Below, piece by piece: positions 6,346-7,010 of a stretch of DNA of 7,010 nucleotides. The position numbers were made by a program, and so were the translations under genes. The DNA is taken from assembly GCA_048527645.1 (NCBI GenBank), contig DBGFNI010000040.1, positions 1 through 7,010 on the forward strand, read 5' to 3'. The stretch comes from HGM12669 sp048527645 (GTDB lineage Bacteria > Bacillota > Clostridia > Oscillospirales > CAG-272). Each line of letters begins with the position of its first letter. Position 1 is the first letter of the stretch. The notes under the pieces were generated by a model. The model worked only from the letters and a program-made list of their open reading frames with translations, was not told the DNA's origin and made no database searches.

Positions 6346-6370
6346 AAAAATTGCCGAAGCGTTCAATTTT
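6346..6370 (-). terminator. Probable terminator of the metallophosphoesterase gene
   Basis: On the - strand AAAATTG pairs with CAATTTT (6364-6370 with 6347-6353), followed by a T run. The loop contains GC-TTCG-GC, which can itself close as a UUCG tetraloop hairpin. The structure overlaps the stop codon at 6363-6365. The stem is AT-rich, so efficiency is uncertain, but it separates this gene from the tig promoter. Confidence 0.5.
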
Positions 6371-7010
6371 CGTCAATGCTTTCGATTCGGTAAGGGATAA
6401 AATTCAAATAATCCGCGGAAATTAAAGAAAAGCGGATGTCCATATATTCCGCTGTCATCGGAATGTCGTAGCTAGCGTGAATATGGCCGTAAAAGCAGCG
6501 GTTGATTTCATAGCGGTACAGTTCCAGAATGAGCTCATCGCAGATATAGCCCTTGAAATACGGCGGAAAATGCAAAAATGCCAGCATCTGCGGGCGAAAG
6601 CCTTCCTGTTGCTCGGTCTGCTGCTGCAGCTTTTTTCCCGCTTCGAGGCTCATGCGCAGGCGGATGCATTCCCGCTGAATGATTTTCTGCGCGTCCGGCG
6701 CATTCTGCGCGTTTACTTTTTTGTCGTCGGTGTACCATCCGCGGGAGCCGCAGATGATATAGTTTTCCGCACGGAAGGCGTTGTTTTGCAGAAAAGAGAG
6801 CGTGCGGATGCTGTTTTCTTCGGTAAAGCGGTTCAGCTTTGCCGCGGTTTCCCACCAAAAATCGTGATTGCCCTTCAACAAAATTTTTTTGCCGGGAAGA
6901 TTTTCCAAAAACAGCAAATCATCCCGTGCCTGCTCCAGATTCATCCCCCAGGAGATATCACCGGGAATGACAACGGTGTCGTTCGCGCGCACGGTGCTCT
7001 GCCAGTTTTC
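6363..7010 (-). CDS. Metallophosphoesterase (predicted phosphohydrolase, calcineurin-like fold), 5'-truncated by window edge
   Basis: This is a cytoplasmic-looking member of the calcineurin-like metallophosphoesterase superfamily, probably the small predicted phosphohydrolase group often labelled COG1768. Its physiological substrate is not known to me. The frame is open from the window edge to TGA at 6365-6363, showing 215 residues. The GTG at 6992-6990 is internal, since the residues before it continue the family sequence, so the true start lies outside. Metal-binding motifs visible, numbered from the window edge, are PGDISW (16-21), GNHD followed by FWW (47-53), the LHFPPYF histidine region and GHIH (175-178). 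The first motif, DxH, should lie in the missing N-terminal part, about 20-30 residues. A Gln-rich stretch, KKLQQQTEQQE, precedes the LHFPPYF region. It is oriented with tig, but a likely terminator and the tig promoter separate the two, so it is probably not in that operon. Confidence 0.88.
   Translation of the reverse strand, partial: ENWQSTVRANDTVVIPGDISWGMNLEQARDDLLFLENLPGKKILLKGNHDFWWETAAKLNRFTEENSIRTLSFLQNNAFRAENYIICGSRGWYTDDKKVNAQNAPDAQKIIQRECIRLRMSLEAGKKLQQQTEQQEGFRPQMLAFLHFPPYFKGYICDELILELYRYEINRCFYGHIHASYDIPMTAEYMDIRFSLISADYLNFIPYRIESIDEN

Overview
The window is an ordinary housekeeping stretch of a bacterial chromosome. It most likely comes from a moderately GC-rich member of the Bacillota, class Clostridia, with an Oscillospirales/Ruminococcaceae-type gut anaerobe as the best guess. 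The evidence is the strong GGAGG-type ribosome binding sites, the sigma-A promoter, the tig-clpP-clpX order typical of Clostridia, and the Firmicute-like ClpP and ClpX sequences. The assignment below phylum level is inference from protein flavour, not proof.

Layout: two transcription units converge near position 2,720. From the left, on the + strand, run the 3' part of radA (DNA repair/branch migration ATPase, cut by the window edge) and pepD (M20C aminoacyl-histidine dipeptidase), 11 nt apart. From the right, on the - strand, come a metallophosphoesterase (5' end cut by the window edge), then tig (trigger factor), clpP and clpX. A 185-nt convergent intergenic region holds a cluster of short palindromes after pepD and a strong hairpin terminator for clpX.

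The - strand unit is a protein quality-control operon. Trigger factor meets nascent chains at the ribosome. ClpX unfolds tagged or damaged proteins and feeds them to the ClpP serine protease chamber. tig has its own near-consensus promoter (TTGACT-17 nt-TATACT), placed after a probable terminator of the metallophosphoesterase. PepD fits the theme by cleaving dipeptides, but its link to radA is positional only.

The most interesting material is regulatory and small. It comprises a terminator-like hairpin plus a CtsR-box-like heptad repeat between tig and clpP, a hairpin just in front of the conserved ClpP start with an ambiguous start codon, and a perfect inverted repeat overlapping the tig -10 box. 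I found no mobile element, CRISPR array, RNA gene or new multi-gene system.
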